From contig NZ_FLSP01000016.1 in the NCBI RefSeq assembly GCF_900091315.1, forward strand, positions 46,440 to 110,439: a stretch of DNA of 64,000 nt, given 5' to 3'. Below the pieces are notes generated by a model. It saw nothing but the letters and a program-made list of their open reading frames with translations. It did not search any database and had not been told where the DNA came from. Positions within the stretch are counted from its first letter, which is position 1. Each line of letters opens with the position of its first letter. Shown piece by piece: positions 28,511 to 36,975 of this stretch. The DNA comes from Streptomyces sp. DI166 (GTDB taxonomy: Bacteria; Actinomycetota; Actinomycetes; Streptomycetales; Streptomycetaceae). Position numbers and translations under genes: made by a program.

Positions 28511-28800
28511 GGTGCGGGTGCGTCGTGGCTGGTCGCGCAGTTCCCCGCGCCCCTTTTCGGGCTGCGCCGTAGGGGCATGTGCTATCCGCGGGCTGCGGGT
28601 GCGTCGTGGTTGCTCGCGCAGTTCCCCGCGCCCCTTTCCGGCGGCGCCATGGAGGCCTGTGCCGTCCGCGGGCTGTGGGTGCGTCGTGGTTGCTCGCGCA
28701 GTTCCCCGCGCCCCTTTCCGGGCTGCGCCGTAGGGGCCTGTGCCGTCCGCGGGGTGCGGGTGCGTCGTGGTTGCTCGCGCAGTTCCCCGCGTCCCTGGGG
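28511..28800. repeat. Four tandem copies of an ~80-bp Streptomyces repeat
   Basis: Four copies spaced 80, 80 and 81 bp share the core GCGCAGTTCCCCGCGCCCCT (cores start near 28537, 28617, 28697 and 28778; the last has GTCCCT). Each core is preceded by GGTGCGTCGTGG. Copies 1 and 3 are followed by GGCTGCGCCGTAGGGGC. From memory, the core is a sequence scattered in intergenic regions of many Streptomyces genomes. The array fills most of the 368-bp gap between lysR and rmdA and leaves accidental open frames. Confidence 0.85.
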
Positions 28801-28856
28801 GACGACTCGGCGGGCTGTGTTGAGTCGTGGCCGTCCCCCCGGGCGCAGGTGCGGGC

Positions 28857-30992
28857 TCAGCCCGTGGCGTCCACCAGGGCCAGTTCGTGGAGGCGTTCCG
28901 GTGGGCCGGGGCGGGCGTAGTACCAGCCCTGGGCCGTGTCGCAGCCGAGTATGCGCAGTTGCTCGGCCTGGGCGCCGGTTTCCACGCCCTCCACCGTGAC
29001 CGCGAGGTTCAGGCTGTGGGCGAGGGAAACGATCCCCTCGACGATCTTGAGGTCGACGGGGTCCGCCGGGAACTGCTGCATGCTCTGCGTGAAGGAGCGG
29101 TCCAGCTTCAGGACGCTCACCGGCAGGCGGCGCAGGTTGGCGAGGTTGGAGTAGCCGGTGCCGAAGTCGTCCAGGGCGATGTCGACGCCCATCTCCGCGA
29201 GCCGGCGCAACGGCTTGAGCAGGTCGTCGTCGGCGCCGATCAACGCCGACTCGGTGACCTCCAGGCACAGCGCGTCGGGGTCGACACCGGTGCGCTCCAG
29301 GATGTCGACGGTGTCCTGCACCAGACCGGGGTGGGTGAGCTGGCACGGCGAGAGGTTGACGTTGATGCGCAGCGGGCCCGCGTCCGCGTGCCGTTCGCGC
29401 CAGTCCTTGGCCTGCCGTACCGACTGCTCCAGCACCCAGCGGCCGAGCGGCACGATCAGGCCCGTGTGCTCGGCGAGCGGGATGAACCGGTCCGGGCCGA
29501 GCACCCCGTGCTGCGGGTGCAGCCAGCGCACCAGCGCCTCGGCGCCGCGCACGCTGCCGTCGCCGAGGTGGACCAGCGGCTGGTACTCGATGAAGAACTC
29601 GCCCCGGTCCAGGGCCGTCGGCAGCGCCGTGGTCAGCCCGTGCCGGGTGATGGCACGGGCGTCGGCCTCCGGGTCGGCCAGCTCGAAGCGGTTGCCGCCC
29701 GCCGACTTGGCCCGGTACATCGTGATGTCGGCGCTGCGCAGCACCTCGGCGGGGCTGCGCTCACCGGCCGGGCCCTCGACGATGCCGATGCTGCCGCGCA
29801 CGGTCAGCTCCCGGCCGTCGATGCTGATCGGGGCGACGAGGGCGTTCATGATGCGGGACGCCAGTTCGTCGACCTCCCGCTGGGTGTCGGGGCCGGTGGT
29901 CAGCGCGACGAACTCGTCGCCGCCGAGCCGGGCGACCATCTCGCCGGGCGCGGTCGCGCAGGCCTGGAGGCGGTCGGCGACCTCCACCAGCAGCCGGTCG
30001 CCGGCCGCGTGGCCGAGGCTGTCGTTGATGGTCTTGAAGCCGTCCAGGTCGAGGTAGCACAGCCCGAACCGCTGGCCCGCCCCGGCGCCGAGGGCCTTCT
30101 CCAGGCGCTCGAAGAACAGGGTGCGGTTGGGCAGTCCGGTGAGCGCGTCGTGGGTGGCCTCGTAGCGCAGCCGGAGGTTGAGCAGCCGCCGCTCGGTGGT
30201 GTCCTCCATGAGGGCGAGCTGGTACTCGGGGTTGCCGTCGGCGTCACGCAGCAGGGAGACGGTGAGGTTGGTCCACAGGACCGTTCCGTCGGGGCGGTAG
30301 AACGCCTTCTCCACGTGGTAGTGCTCGCGTTCGCCGCGTACCAGTTCCTCGTAGAGCTTCCAGACCTGCGGGGCGTCCTCGGGGTGCGTCCACTCCAGGA
30401 CGTTGCGCCCGCGCACCAGTTGCTCGGCGCCGCCGAACATCCGCACGAGGGCGCCATTGACCTGCAGTATGTTGCCCTCCAGGTCCGCGATGCCGATCCC
30501 TATGGCGGCGCCCTCGAACACCGCGCGGAAACGGGCCTCGCTGGCGTGCAGCGCCTGGGCCACGACGCCCTGCGCGGCCAGGGCGGCGGCGGAGATCGCC
30601 TCCTGCTCGGCCAGCGTCCGCTCGCGCAGCGCCTGGGCGTACCCGGCGGCCATGGCGTGCTGCAGGCGGCTGCTGCGGGCTCTGAGATCCTCCTGCGGGC
30701 CGTCGTCGCCGCAGTACAGCACCAGGTAGGCGTCGACGCAGTCCAGGGTGCGGCTGAGCGCCTCCGGTTCGGTGCAGTGCGCGTCCACCAGGGCCGCGCC
30801 GATCGCCCGGGCCTCGTCCGCGTCGAACGCCCTGGCCCTGAGCGCCTCGCTCAACCGCCGGGCCAGCGGCAGCAGTCGCTCCTCCAGCTCCGGCCGGGTC
30901 AGCGACGTGGAGGTGGCCGGGAAGACCGCCCGGCTCCAGATCGTCGCGAACCGCCGCAGTCTGTCCTCCGGCCCGTCCGGTTCCGCGCTCAC
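28857..30992 (-). CDS. rmdA: PAS-GGDEF-EAL c-di-GMP turnover protein, RmdA-like
   Basis: Cytoplasmic c-di-GMP enzyme of 711 aa from GTG 30992. A helical N-terminus (about residues 1-165) is followed by a PAS/PAC sensor (about 170-290, RFRAVFEGAAIGIGIADLEG), a GGDEF domain with intact ARLGGDEFVAL, and an EAL domain with GAEALVRW, DDFGTGYSNL and VEGVETGAQAEQL. Both catalytic signatures look complete. Domain order and neighbourhood match S. coelicolor RmdA (SCO0928), a phosphodiesterase affecting morphological differentiation. GTGA overlap with the upstream methyltransferase implies coupled translation. Confidence 0.88.
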   Translation of the reverse strand: MSAEPDGPEDRLRRFATIWSRAVFPATSTSLTRPELEERLLPLARRLSEALRARAFDADEARAIGAALVDAHCTEPEALSRTLDCVDAYLVLYCGDDGPQEDLRARSSRLQHAMAAGYAQALRERTLAEQEAISAAALAAQGVVAQALHASEARFRAVFEGAAIGIGIADLEGNILQVNGALVRMFGGAEQLVRGRNVLEWTHPEDAPQVWKLYEELVRGEREHYHVEKAFYRPDGTVLWTNLTVSLLRDADGNPEYQLALMEDTTERRLLNLRLRYEATHDALTGLPNRTLFFERLEKALGAGAGQRFGLCYLDLDGFKTINDSLGHAAGDRLLVEVADRLQACATAPGEMVARLGGDEFVALTTGPDTQREVDELASRIMNALVAPISIDGRELTVRGSIGIVEGPAGERSPAEVLRSADITMYRAKSAGGNRFELADPEADARAITRHGLTTALPTALDRGEFFIEYQPLVHLGDGSVRGAEALVRWLHPQHGVLGPDRFIPLAEHTGLIVPLGRWVLEQSVRQAKDWRERHADAGPLRINVNLSPCQLTHPGLVQDTVDILERTGVDPDALCLEVTESALIGADDDLLKPLRRLAEMGVDIALDDFGTGYSNLANLRRLPVSVLKLDRSFTQSMQQFPADPVDLKIVEGIVSLAHSLNLAVTVEGVETGAQAEQLRILGCDTAQGWYYARPGPPERLHELALVDATG

Positions 30993-31801
30993 GCCGTGCG
31001 CCCCACGCCCGCGTAACCGGAGAAGGCCCAGGGATCCTCCTCCTCCGGTGCGGTGTCCGGCCGCCACCGCGGCATCGACACCAGTCCGGGTTCCACCATG
31101 TCGTACCCCTCGAAGAACCGCGCGATCTCCTCGCGCGAGCGCATGATCAGCGGGTTGCGAATGTCCTTGTATACGCCCACCGCGCCACCGGTCCGTTCGG
31201 CGGGCAGGGGCATTCCCTCGTACGAGGCATGGGTGAGGACGAGGAGGCTGCCGGGCGCGAGCGCGTCGCGCAGTTCGGCCACCGCCCCGTACGGGTCATC
31301 CGCTTCTTCCACGAAGTGAAGTATGGCAACCATCAGCAGTGCGACCGGACGGTTCAGGTCGATGAGCCGCTCGACCTGAGGACTTGCCAGGATCTCGTGC
31401 GGCTTGCGCAGATCGGCCGCCACGACGTCGGCCCGCTCGTTGCCCTCCAGTACGGCCTGGCTGTGCGCGACGGCGACCGGGTCGTGGTCGACGTAGACCA
31501 CCCGCGCCTCGGGGTCGGCGGCCTGGGCCACCTCGTGGACATTGCCGAAGGTCGGGATGCCCGAGCCGATGTCGAGGAACTGGGTGATGCCCTCGGCCGC
31601 GGCGAAGCGCACGGCGCGGCGCATGAAAGCCCTGTTCGCCTGCATGATCTTGGGCAGGCCCGGCATGAACTCCATGGCCCGGCGGGCTGCTTCCCGGTCG
31701 ACCTCGAAGTTGTGCGAACCGCCCAAGTAGTAGTCGTAGATTCGCGAGACGCTCGGCACCGAGATGTCGATGCTCCGTGGGGCCCACGCGGGACGCTCCA
31801 T
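30989..31801 (-). CDS. SAM-dependent methyltransferase (DUF574/PF04672 family)
   Basis: A 270-aa methyltransferase of the actinobacterial PF04672 family. The signature start SIDISVPSVSRIYDYYLGG is present, then FLDIGSGIPTFGNVHEVAQ (SAM-binding motif I), VVYVDHDPVAV (motif II) and VALLMVAILHFV. These enzymes are abundant in Streptomyces and mostly of unknown substrate. It is the upstream partner of rmdA with a 4-bp overlap. No terminator or promoter separates them. Confidence 0.9.
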   Translation of the reverse strand: MERPAWAPRSIDISVPSVSRIYDYYLGGSHNFEVDREAARRAMEFMPGLPKIMQANRAFMRRAVRFAAAEGITQFLDIGSGIPTFGNVHEVAQAADPEARVVYVDHDPVAVAHSQAVLEGNERADVVAADLRKPHEILASPQVERLIDLNRPVALLMVAILHFVEEADDPYGAVAELRDALAPGSLLVLTHASYEGMPLPAERTGGAVGVYKDIRNPLIMRSREEIARFFEGYDMVEPGLVSMPRWRPDTAPEEEDPWAFSGYAGVGRTA

Positions 31802-32036
31802 CTACCTCTCCAAGGCTCAGGCGATCCAGTGTTCGAGCTGAGGCTACTGATCGCCCGCCAAAGGGGCGAGCCGAAACGGAAATTGACCGTCCGTTCCCGG
31901 TCACTGCCTGCGGCACGTGCCGAATTGAGAGGACGGAATTCCGCTACGAAATGCGACCGAAGCATTCCACAGAGTTCCGAACCACGCACAAGGGGACGAA
32001 GAGTTGGGAGGTACGGACCGGACAGGCGCGCACATG
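31802..32036. other. Intergenic region upstream of the methyltransferase
   Basis: The gap holds the leftward promoter region of the methyltransferase-rmdA pair and the terminator side of the lipoprotein gene. It is relatively AT-richer around 31920-31985. No ORF with credible codon use and no clear -35/-10 pair were found. Confidence 0.4.
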
Positions 32037-32076
32037 GATCCACCCCCTTCGATGCGGTACGAAGGGGGTGGATCCG
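32037..32076 (-). terminator. Strong hairpin terminator after the lipoprotein gene
   Basis: A perfect 16-bp stem (GGATCCACCCCCTTCG and its complement) with an 8-nt loop sits 20 bp beyond the lipoprotein stop. It isolates that gene from the methyltransferase promoter region. Confidence 0.85.
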
Positions 32077-32096
32077 TTCCGGGACCGCGGGGGCCG

Positions 32097-33086
32097 CTAC
32101 TGCTTCAGCCCGACCGGCTTGCCGTCGGGGCGGATGGCGTACCAGGTACCGCCCACGCCCTGGCCGTTGGTGTCACCGGGCTTCTTGTCACCGGCGAAGG
32201 TGTAGATCGGGACACAGTCGATGGTCTGCTGCTTGATGCCGTCGGGCCGGTCGAAGACCACGTAGCCCTGACCCCGGGGACCGGAGCCCTTCAGGTCGAT
32301 GCCCTTGGTGTCCTTGGCGTCCACCGGCTCGACGACCGGCCACTTCTCCAGGCACGCGCCGGTGCAGGCCGTCTTCATCGGCCAGGGCGAGTCCTTCATG
32401 AAGCGGTAGACCGTCATGCCGTTCTTGTCGACGACGATCTCACCGAGCTTGGCGTCCTTGCGGGTGGACAGACCGGGCTGCTCGCTGCCGCCACCGCCGC
32501 CGCCACCGGTGCCGCCCTTGGCCTTCTTGCCGTCGGGGGCCAGCGCGTACCAGGTGCCGCCCACGCCCTGACCCTTGGTGTCACCGGCGTTGACGTCCTT
32601 GGCGTAGCGGTAGGCGGGCCAGCCGCCGATGGTGAGCTGCTTGGTGCCGTCGGGGCGGGTGACCTCGCCCAGCAGGCTCTCGTCGACCCCTTCGCCGGCG
32701 GTGGTGTCGTCGGCGGGGACCGGAGGCCAGGCCGTGGCGCAGTCGCCCTCACAGTTGGTCTTGGGGGGTTCCGCCGTGTCCTTGTCGAAGCGGTACAGAG
32801 TCAGTCCGGCGCTGTCGGTCAGCACCTCGCCCAGCTCGGCGTTGGTGGAGACGGACAGTTCACCGGCCGGGGCCGCCTGGGCCCCCTCCTGCGCTCCCGC
32901 GCCCGCACCGGCCTCCGCACCGGTGCCGACGCCGGTACCCGCGGATCCGTAACCGCCCGGCGAGGCCGCCGCACCGACGTTCTGGCTGCTCGCCGGCGGG
33001 GTGGTCTCCTGACCGCACGCCGTGGTCAGCGCCAGCACCGCCACGGCGCTCACCACGAGCGAGGCGCTCCGCCACGAGGTCTTCAT
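32097..33086 (-). CDS. Lipoprotein with four Yx(FWY)xxD repeats (PF03640/COG4315)
   Basis: Exported lipoprotein of 329 aa. The signal peptide ends at lipobox LTTAC (Cys about residue 24), followed by a Gly/Ala linker. Four PF03640 units follow, recognisable by YRFDKD, YRYAKD, YRFMKD and YTFAGD. They come as two pairs, each ending GQGVGGTWYA and separated by a poly-Gly linker near residue 215. Paired cysteines (NCEGDC, CTGAC) lie in units 1 and 3. The role is unknown; the family is surface-exposed. The ATG at 33086 has a GGGGAG site. From memory it corresponds to the S. coelicolor SCO0930-type lipoprotein. Confidence 0.9.
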   Translation of the reverse strand: MKTSWRSASLVVSAVAVLALTTACGQETTPPASSQNVGAAASPGGYGSAGTGVGTGAEAGAGAGAQEGAQAAPAGELSVSTNAELGEVLTDSAGLTLYRFDKDTAEPPKTNCEGDCATAWPPVPADDTTAGEGVDESLLGEVTRPDGTKQLTIGGWPAYRYAKDVNAGDTKGQGVGGTWYALAPDGKKAKGGTGGGGGGGSEQPGLSTRKDAKLGEIVVDKNGMTVYRFMKDSPWPMKTACTGACLEKWPVVEPVDAKDTKGIDLKGSGPRGQGYVVFDRPDGIKQQTIDCVPIYTFAGDKKPGDTNGQGVGGTWYAIRPDGKPVGLKQ

Positions 33087-33354
33087 CGTCAACTCCCCAT
33101 TATCACAAGGGTGTTGCAGCGCCCTGCTGCGCCGCCGCACGGCAAGAGGTACGCAGCCGGACCTGGCCGTGTTCAGCCGTGGCACAAATTTCTTTGCCGA
33201 ACCTGTGACAGCCGCGCCCGCCGCACGGCCGATCGAGGGGACGGGGGCACGAGCGGACGGCGATCGAACCGGTGCCGCGGCCGTCCCTCCTTCGGGGCAA
33301 TCAGCCACTGCAGAAAGGTTTCTGGACCGGGGTGAGCCTTCAAGATCCTGTTTC

Positions 33355-33966
33355 GTGCATGGACCCGAATCGACCCATTCCGCCCTCGCCGCCCGGGCGT
33401 TGGCGCTACTGGCACTGAGCTGGCTGCTGGTGGGGGCTCCGGCCGCCCCGGCGGCCGCCGACGCCTGCGCGTACGCCTCGACCGGGCCGGGCGGCACCGA
33501 GGCGGTGGCGGTCGCCGGGAGCGCCACCTGGCCCACTCCCCCCTCGTGCTCGCCACCGCCGCCCCCGCCGCCTCCCCCTACGCCCTGTCCGACCCCCACC
33601 CCGACGCCGACCCCCACCCCGGAGCCGCCGCCGAAGCCGACCCCCAAGCCGCCCAAACCCAAGCCCACGCCGACGCCGACACCCACCCCGACCCCCACAC
33701 CGCCGCCTCCGGCCCCCGCGCCGGCGGCACCGAAGCCGCGGCCCACCCCTCCGCCGCCGCCTCCGCCCGCGCCGAGCCCCGAGCCGACTCCGACGCCGTC
33801 GGCCGAGCCCGCCCCGCCGCGCCCTTCCGTGGCCCCGGTCCACTACCCGCGTTACCAGGCCACGCCCAAACGGCCGCCCAAAGGCGGCGCCACCGCACCC
33901 CTGACCTTCGTCCTGCTCATCGCCGCGCCCGCGATCGTCGCCGTCGCCGCGCTGCGCCCGCGCTGA
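33355..33966 (+). CDS. Proline-rich secreted or membrane-anchored protein
   Basis: About 203 aa from GTG 33355; the start is uncertain because no good ribosome site precedes it. A signal peptide (ALALLALSWLLVGAPAAPAAA) leads to a short Cys-containing segment (ACAYASTGPGG and PSCSPP). Then come about 110 residues of Pro/Thr/Lys repeats (TPTPTPTPEPPPKPTPKPP type), and a C-terminal helix APLTFVLLIAAPAIVAVAAL followed by RPR. The design is a rigid cell-wall-spanning stalk anchored by its C-terminus. It lies 16 bp before the DUF4239 gene. Confidence 0.7.
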   Translation: MHGPESTHSALAARALALLALSWLLVGAPAAPAAADACAYASTGPGGTEAVAVAGSATWPTPPSCSPPPPPPPPPTPCPTPTPTPTPTPEPPPKPTPKPPKPKPTPTPTPTPTPTPPPPAPAPAAPKPRPTPPPPPPPAPSPEPTPTPSAEPAPPRPSVAPVHYPRYQATPKRPPKGGATAPLTFVLLIAAPAIVAVAALRPR

Positions 33967-33982
33967 TCCCTGGAGGCATCCC

Positions 33983-34747
33983 TTGCCGGAATGGCTTGTT
34001 CTCACCCTCGCGATGGCGGCCGCCTGCGTCGTGGTGATCATCATCACGTTCGTCCGCCATCGCACCGCGGCGGACGACGAGGACCCCTCCGAGACGCCGG
34101 ACGTCATCGAGTACATGACGATGTGGATCGGCGTCGTGTACGCCATCGTCCTGGGTCTGGCCATCGCGGGCGTATGGGAGGGACGCAGCGCCGCGGAGGA
34201 CCATGTGCAGGCGGAGGCGATCGCCCTGCACGAGGTGTCGGAGCGGGTCCGGGTCTATCCGCCGGAGGTCCGTGACCGTATTCGGGAGGATGTCAACGCC
34301 TATGTCGGACACGTCGTCACCACCGAGTGGCAGGCGATGGCCGACCGGGGCGAGCTGACCGAGCGCGGCACCGAACTGCTCCAGCGGGTGCGGGAGGACG
34401 TCACCGACTACGAGCCGCGCAACGACTTCGAGGCCCAGGCGTACCAGCCGATCGTGGACCAGGTCGCCGCCGCGGACCAGGCGCGTAACGCCCGCGCCAG
34501 CTCCACCGGGGAGACCATGCCGGGGGTGGTGTGGTTCGGGCTGATCGCCGGGGCCGTGATCACCATCGGGATGATCTTCGCCCTCCAGATCCGGCGGACC
34601 GCCCGCGAACTGGTTCTCGCCGGGCTCTTCTCGGCCCTGATCGCCTTCCTGCTCTTCCTCATCTGGGACTTCGACGCGCCCTACAGCCGAGGCGTCACCG
34701 CGTCCGCGGAACCGTTCCTGGAACTCTTCCCGGACGCCAAGGACTGA
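33983..34747 (+). CDS. DUF4239 (bestrophin-like) membrane protein
   Basis: A 254-aa integral membrane protein. TTG at 33983 is the likely start: GGAGG lies 7 bases upstream and the next in-frame ATG would remove the first helix. Helices are at about residues 4-24 (WLVLTLAMAAACVVVIIITF), 46-66 (MWIGVVYAIVLGLAIAGVW), 182-202 and 208-228. The middle is a soluble helical segment. DUF4239 proteins are bestrophin-like, with possible channel function by fold analogy only. It is adjacent to the proline-rich gene, probably in one transcript. Confidence 0.8.
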   Translation: MPEWLVLTLAMAAACVVVIIITFVRHRTAADDEDPSETPDVIEYMTMWIGVVYAIVLGLAIAGVWEGRSAAEDHVQAEAIALHEVSERVRVYPPEVRDRIREDVNAYVGHVVTTEWQAMADRGELTERGTELLQRVREDVTDYEPRNDFEAQAYQPIVDQVAAADQARNARASSTGETMPGVVWFGLIAGAVITIGMIFALQIRRTARELVLAGLFSALIAFLLFLIWDFDAPYSRGVTASAEPFLELFPDAKD

Positions 34748-34761
34748 CGGTCTCCCCGGTT

Positions 34762-34853
34762 CCCGGCCCCTGGGCCGGGGCCTGTCGCGCGTCTCACCCC
34801 CGCGCCGCGGGCCCCGGCTTTCGCGCCCCCGCCGCCTATTGGCGCGGGGGCGC
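34762..34853 (+). terminator. Two hairpins after the DUF4239 gene
   Basis: CCCGGCC-cctg-GGCCGGG (34762-34779) is followed by a second stem GCGCCCCCGC (34823-34832) pairing with GCGGGGGCGC (34844-34853) around an 11-nt loop. Together they probably end the DUF4239 transcript. Confidence 0.6.
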
Positions 34854-35488
34854 CGCCACGACGGCGTGTCGGCCACGGCGGCTCCGCCCGCAGTGGATTG
34901 CGCGCCACCCCGGCCGACCGGCGCGAACGCCGGGCCCGGAAGCAGAGCCGGTCCATCCGGCGTCGCGCCCCCGGCAGAGGTTCACCGCGGCCCGAACGGC
35001 GCGCGGGGCGCCCCGGACCAGGACGCTCCGTCAGCCACAGCCCGTCCAGCCCGGACTCCGGGGCATCGACCGGTTTCGCCCCGCGCCGGCACCGGTCCCC
35101 AGGCTCGGGTCCGGAACGGAGGCCGGTCGCCGGGACCGTGTCAGTGCCACGAGCGCCGGGACCATTTCGGCCACTCCCCGACACCCCGCCCGCTCACCTC
35201 GTCCCCGACGCCCCGCTCGCCCACCTCACCCCCGCCGCCGACCCGCTCGCCCACCTCACCCCCGACACCCCGTCAGCCACACCACACCTCCCCACCCCCG
35301 GCGCCACGCCGTCGCGTCCCCCGGGTGCGGGAACGTGTGTCCCCTGGGCGGCCTACAGCGTTGCCCCATTCGCACGACAGCGTTCGCGCAGGTGTGCGCA
35401 CCTTCCTAGCGTTTCGATCATCGAGGTGCATTTCTGGCGCAAGCGGAAAAGGTCCGCGGCTGCTCCTCGGGGACCCGGAGGAACCACC
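34854..35488. other. Gene-poor intergenic region with a 30-bp tandem repeat and candidate promoter
   Basis: This 635-bp stretch has no start with a ribosome site, and codon statistics look unselected. Pro/Arg-rich open frames are GC artefacts. Two copies of a 21-bp unit (35214-35234 and 35244-35264, period 30) lie in a C-rich tract that continues degenerately on both sides. Near the downstream gene, TTCGCG (35383-35388) and TAGCGT (35407-35412), spaced 18 bp, form a plausible promoter for the secreted protein at 35489. Confidence 0.5.
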
Positions 35489-36025
35489 ATGCGTGCGATA
35501 CGCGTCGCTTCGGCCGCGCTGCTGGGGCTGACCGCTCTCACCCTCACCGCGCCCGCCGCCCAGGCGAAGGGCGAGGACAACATCACGCCGTTCGGCTTCA
35601 GCGTCCTGCCGTCCACCATCGCGGCGGGCGGGCAGGTCTCCCTGCGGATCGACCGGGACGGCGGCTGCAAGGGCCCGGCTGTGGTCACCTCGGCGGTCTT
35701 CGACACGGTCACCATCCCGCCGAAGCAGCAGCACGCCACGGCGGTGGTGGACTGGGACGCCAAGCCGGGGGCCACCTACAAGGTGACGTTCACCTGCGAC
35801 CACGTCAGCGGCCACACGGACCTGACCATCGCCGGCGGGCGCACCCCCACCCACCACCCGGTCCCGGACCCGCTGTACCCGACGCGCGGCGCGCACGCGG
35901 GTGCGGGCGGCAGCCTCGGCGACTTCGACCTCAAGGAGATCGGTCTGGGCGCCGCGCTCATCGCGGGCTCGATCGGGGCCGCCTACCGGCTCTCCCGCAA
36001 GCGCACCGCGGACGACGGCGGCTGA
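35489..36025 (+). CDS. Small secreted protein with C-terminal membrane anchor, paralogue A
   Basis: A 178-aa exported protein. The signal peptide (ASAALLGLTALTLTAPAAQA) is followed by an Ig-like beta domain: VLPSTIAAGGQVSLRID, then GATYKVTFTCDHVSGHTDLTIAGG, with Cys in GGCKG and FTCD likely forming a disulfide. A linker and a C-terminal helix (IGLGAALIAGSIGAAYRL) end in SRKR. It is clearly paralogous to the convergent protein at 36147-36632. There is no LPxTG-type motif, so it is probably held by the helix rather than by sortase. The ATG at 35489 follows GGAGG. Confidence 0.82.
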   Translation: MRAIRVASAALLGLTALTLTAPAAQAKGEDNITPFGFSVLPSTIAAGGQVSLRIDRDGGCKGPAVVTSAVFDTVTIPPKQQHATAVVDWDAKPGATYKVTFTCDHVSGHTDLTIAGGRTPTHHPVPDPLYPTRGAHAGAGGSLGDFDLKEIGLGAALIAGSIGAAYRLSRKRTADDGG

Positions 36026-36040
36026 CGCCCGCCCGCCCCC

Positions 36041-36096
36041 CACACAGGACTTCGCCCCGTGCCCCCCGAGAAGGGGGCCGGGGCGAAGTCCTTGTG
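36041..36096. terminator. Bidirectional terminator between convergent paralogues
   Basis: A long inverted repeat: CACA(C)AGGACTTCGCCCC and GCCCCC on the left pair with GGGGGC and GGGGCGAAGTCCTTGTG on the right across a GAGAA loop, with one bulge and a two-base mismatch. It lies between two convergent genes, so it can end both transcripts. Confidence 0.85.
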
Positions 36097-36146
36097 CGGC
36101 GTGCGACGAACCGAAGGGCAGCGGTGCGATCCGGACGGGCGCCGGG

Positions 36147-36632
36147 TCAGATCCGCTTCTCGGCCCGGCGGCGCATCCAGAACAGGCCGCCGCCGACGAG
36201 CGCGGCGGTCACCAGCCCACCGCCGATGGCGATGTCGGTCGGGGTCGCCCCGGAGGTGGAGCTGCCGCCGAGACCGCCCTGGACACCGCCGATGACGGTG
36301 AAGGCGGCGGGGCGGGTCAGCGTCTTGCCGGAGCAGTTGACGGTGATGTCGTGCGTGCCGGGGCGCGCGTTGGAGTTGATCGTCGCCGTGCCCTTCGAGG
36401 TCTCGTTGGCGCCGTGGACGGGCGACAGCGTGGTCGTCGGGAAGGCGTTGGAGGTCGCGGTCCCGCCGTGGCGGCAGCCGTCGACCGTGATGGTCAGCTG
36501 GCCGCCGCGGGCGATCACGCTGGGCAGGGCCACGATGTTGCTCGGCTGGTCCCAGGCGACGGCCGCCGGGGCGGCGAGCCCGAGGGCGGCGACCGCCGCC
36601 GCTGACACCGCAAGGGCACGAGAATTACGCAT
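36147..36632 (-). CDS. Small secreted protein with C-terminal membrane anchor, paralogue B
   Basis: A 161-aa exported protein. The signal peptide (ALAVSAAAVAALGLAAPAAVA) is followed by a beta domain parallel to paralogue A: ALPSVIARGGQLTITVDG, then ARPGTHDITVNCSGKTLTRP and FTVIGG, with Cys in DGCR and VNCSG. A Gly/Ser/Thr linker leads to a helix (IAIGGGLVTAALVGGGLFWM) and RRRAEKR. It is read toward paralogue A and divergently from the class F sortase 343 bp away. No sorting motif is visible. Confidence 0.82.
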   Translation of the reverse strand: MRNSRALAVSAAAVAALGLAAPAAVAWDQPSNIVALPSVIARGGQLTITVDGCRHGGTATSNAFPTTTLSPVHGANETSKGTATINSNARPGTHDITVNCSGKTLTRPAAFTVIGGVQGGLGGSSTSGATPTDIAIGGGLVTAALVGGGLFWMRRRAEKRI

Positions 36633-36975
36633 CTGATCCTCCGCGGAAGGCGCCCCGGGACCCGTCCCCGGTCGATCGGCGAGAAAGCGCCTCCAAGAAA
36701 GACCCTCAGTTGCCCGGCACAGAGCCGCATTTCGAGAATGGTCCGTCCTGGTGAGAGGACACGCCGAGAGAAAACCGCACAATCGGATATTGCCGCAGGT
36801 CACGGACCGTCAGAAATTTCCTGGTCACGGCAACTCGGATGGCGCACCACGGATTGCCGAACGGACGCGCCGCCACCCGTTCGCAGGTTCTTCCGTCGCC
36901 GGTTTCCCGCGCGGGACTTAGCGTTCTCGTATGCGCGAATGACGTGGCGACGGCCGCGTCGAGAGGGGAAATCGA
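36633..36975. promoter_or_regulatory. Divergent control region, paralogue B / sortase
   Basis: The region carries both promoters. TAGCGT at 36919-36924 precedes the sortase by about 50 bp and matches the TAGCGT seen before paralogue A. Both are also preceded by a CGTTCGC(GC)AGGT segment (near 36880 and 35380). The sharing hints at common control of the surface genes but the -35 on the sortase side is unclear. Confidence 0.4.

Noticed and set aside
28430..28999. Open frames encoding near-identical CVVVARAVPRAPF-type repeats
   Set aside because: They are translations of the tandem DNA repeat array; codon phase shifts between copies and there is no ribosome site.
33022..33354. Longer N-terminus for the proline-rich secreted protein
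   Set aside because: The extra 111 residues would bury the signal peptide and run antisense over the lipoprotein start and promoter.
34839..35531. Pro/Arg-rich open frames between the DUF4239 gene and paralogue A
   Set aside because: No start with a ribosome site, no family resemblance, and the composition follows the C-rich DNA.
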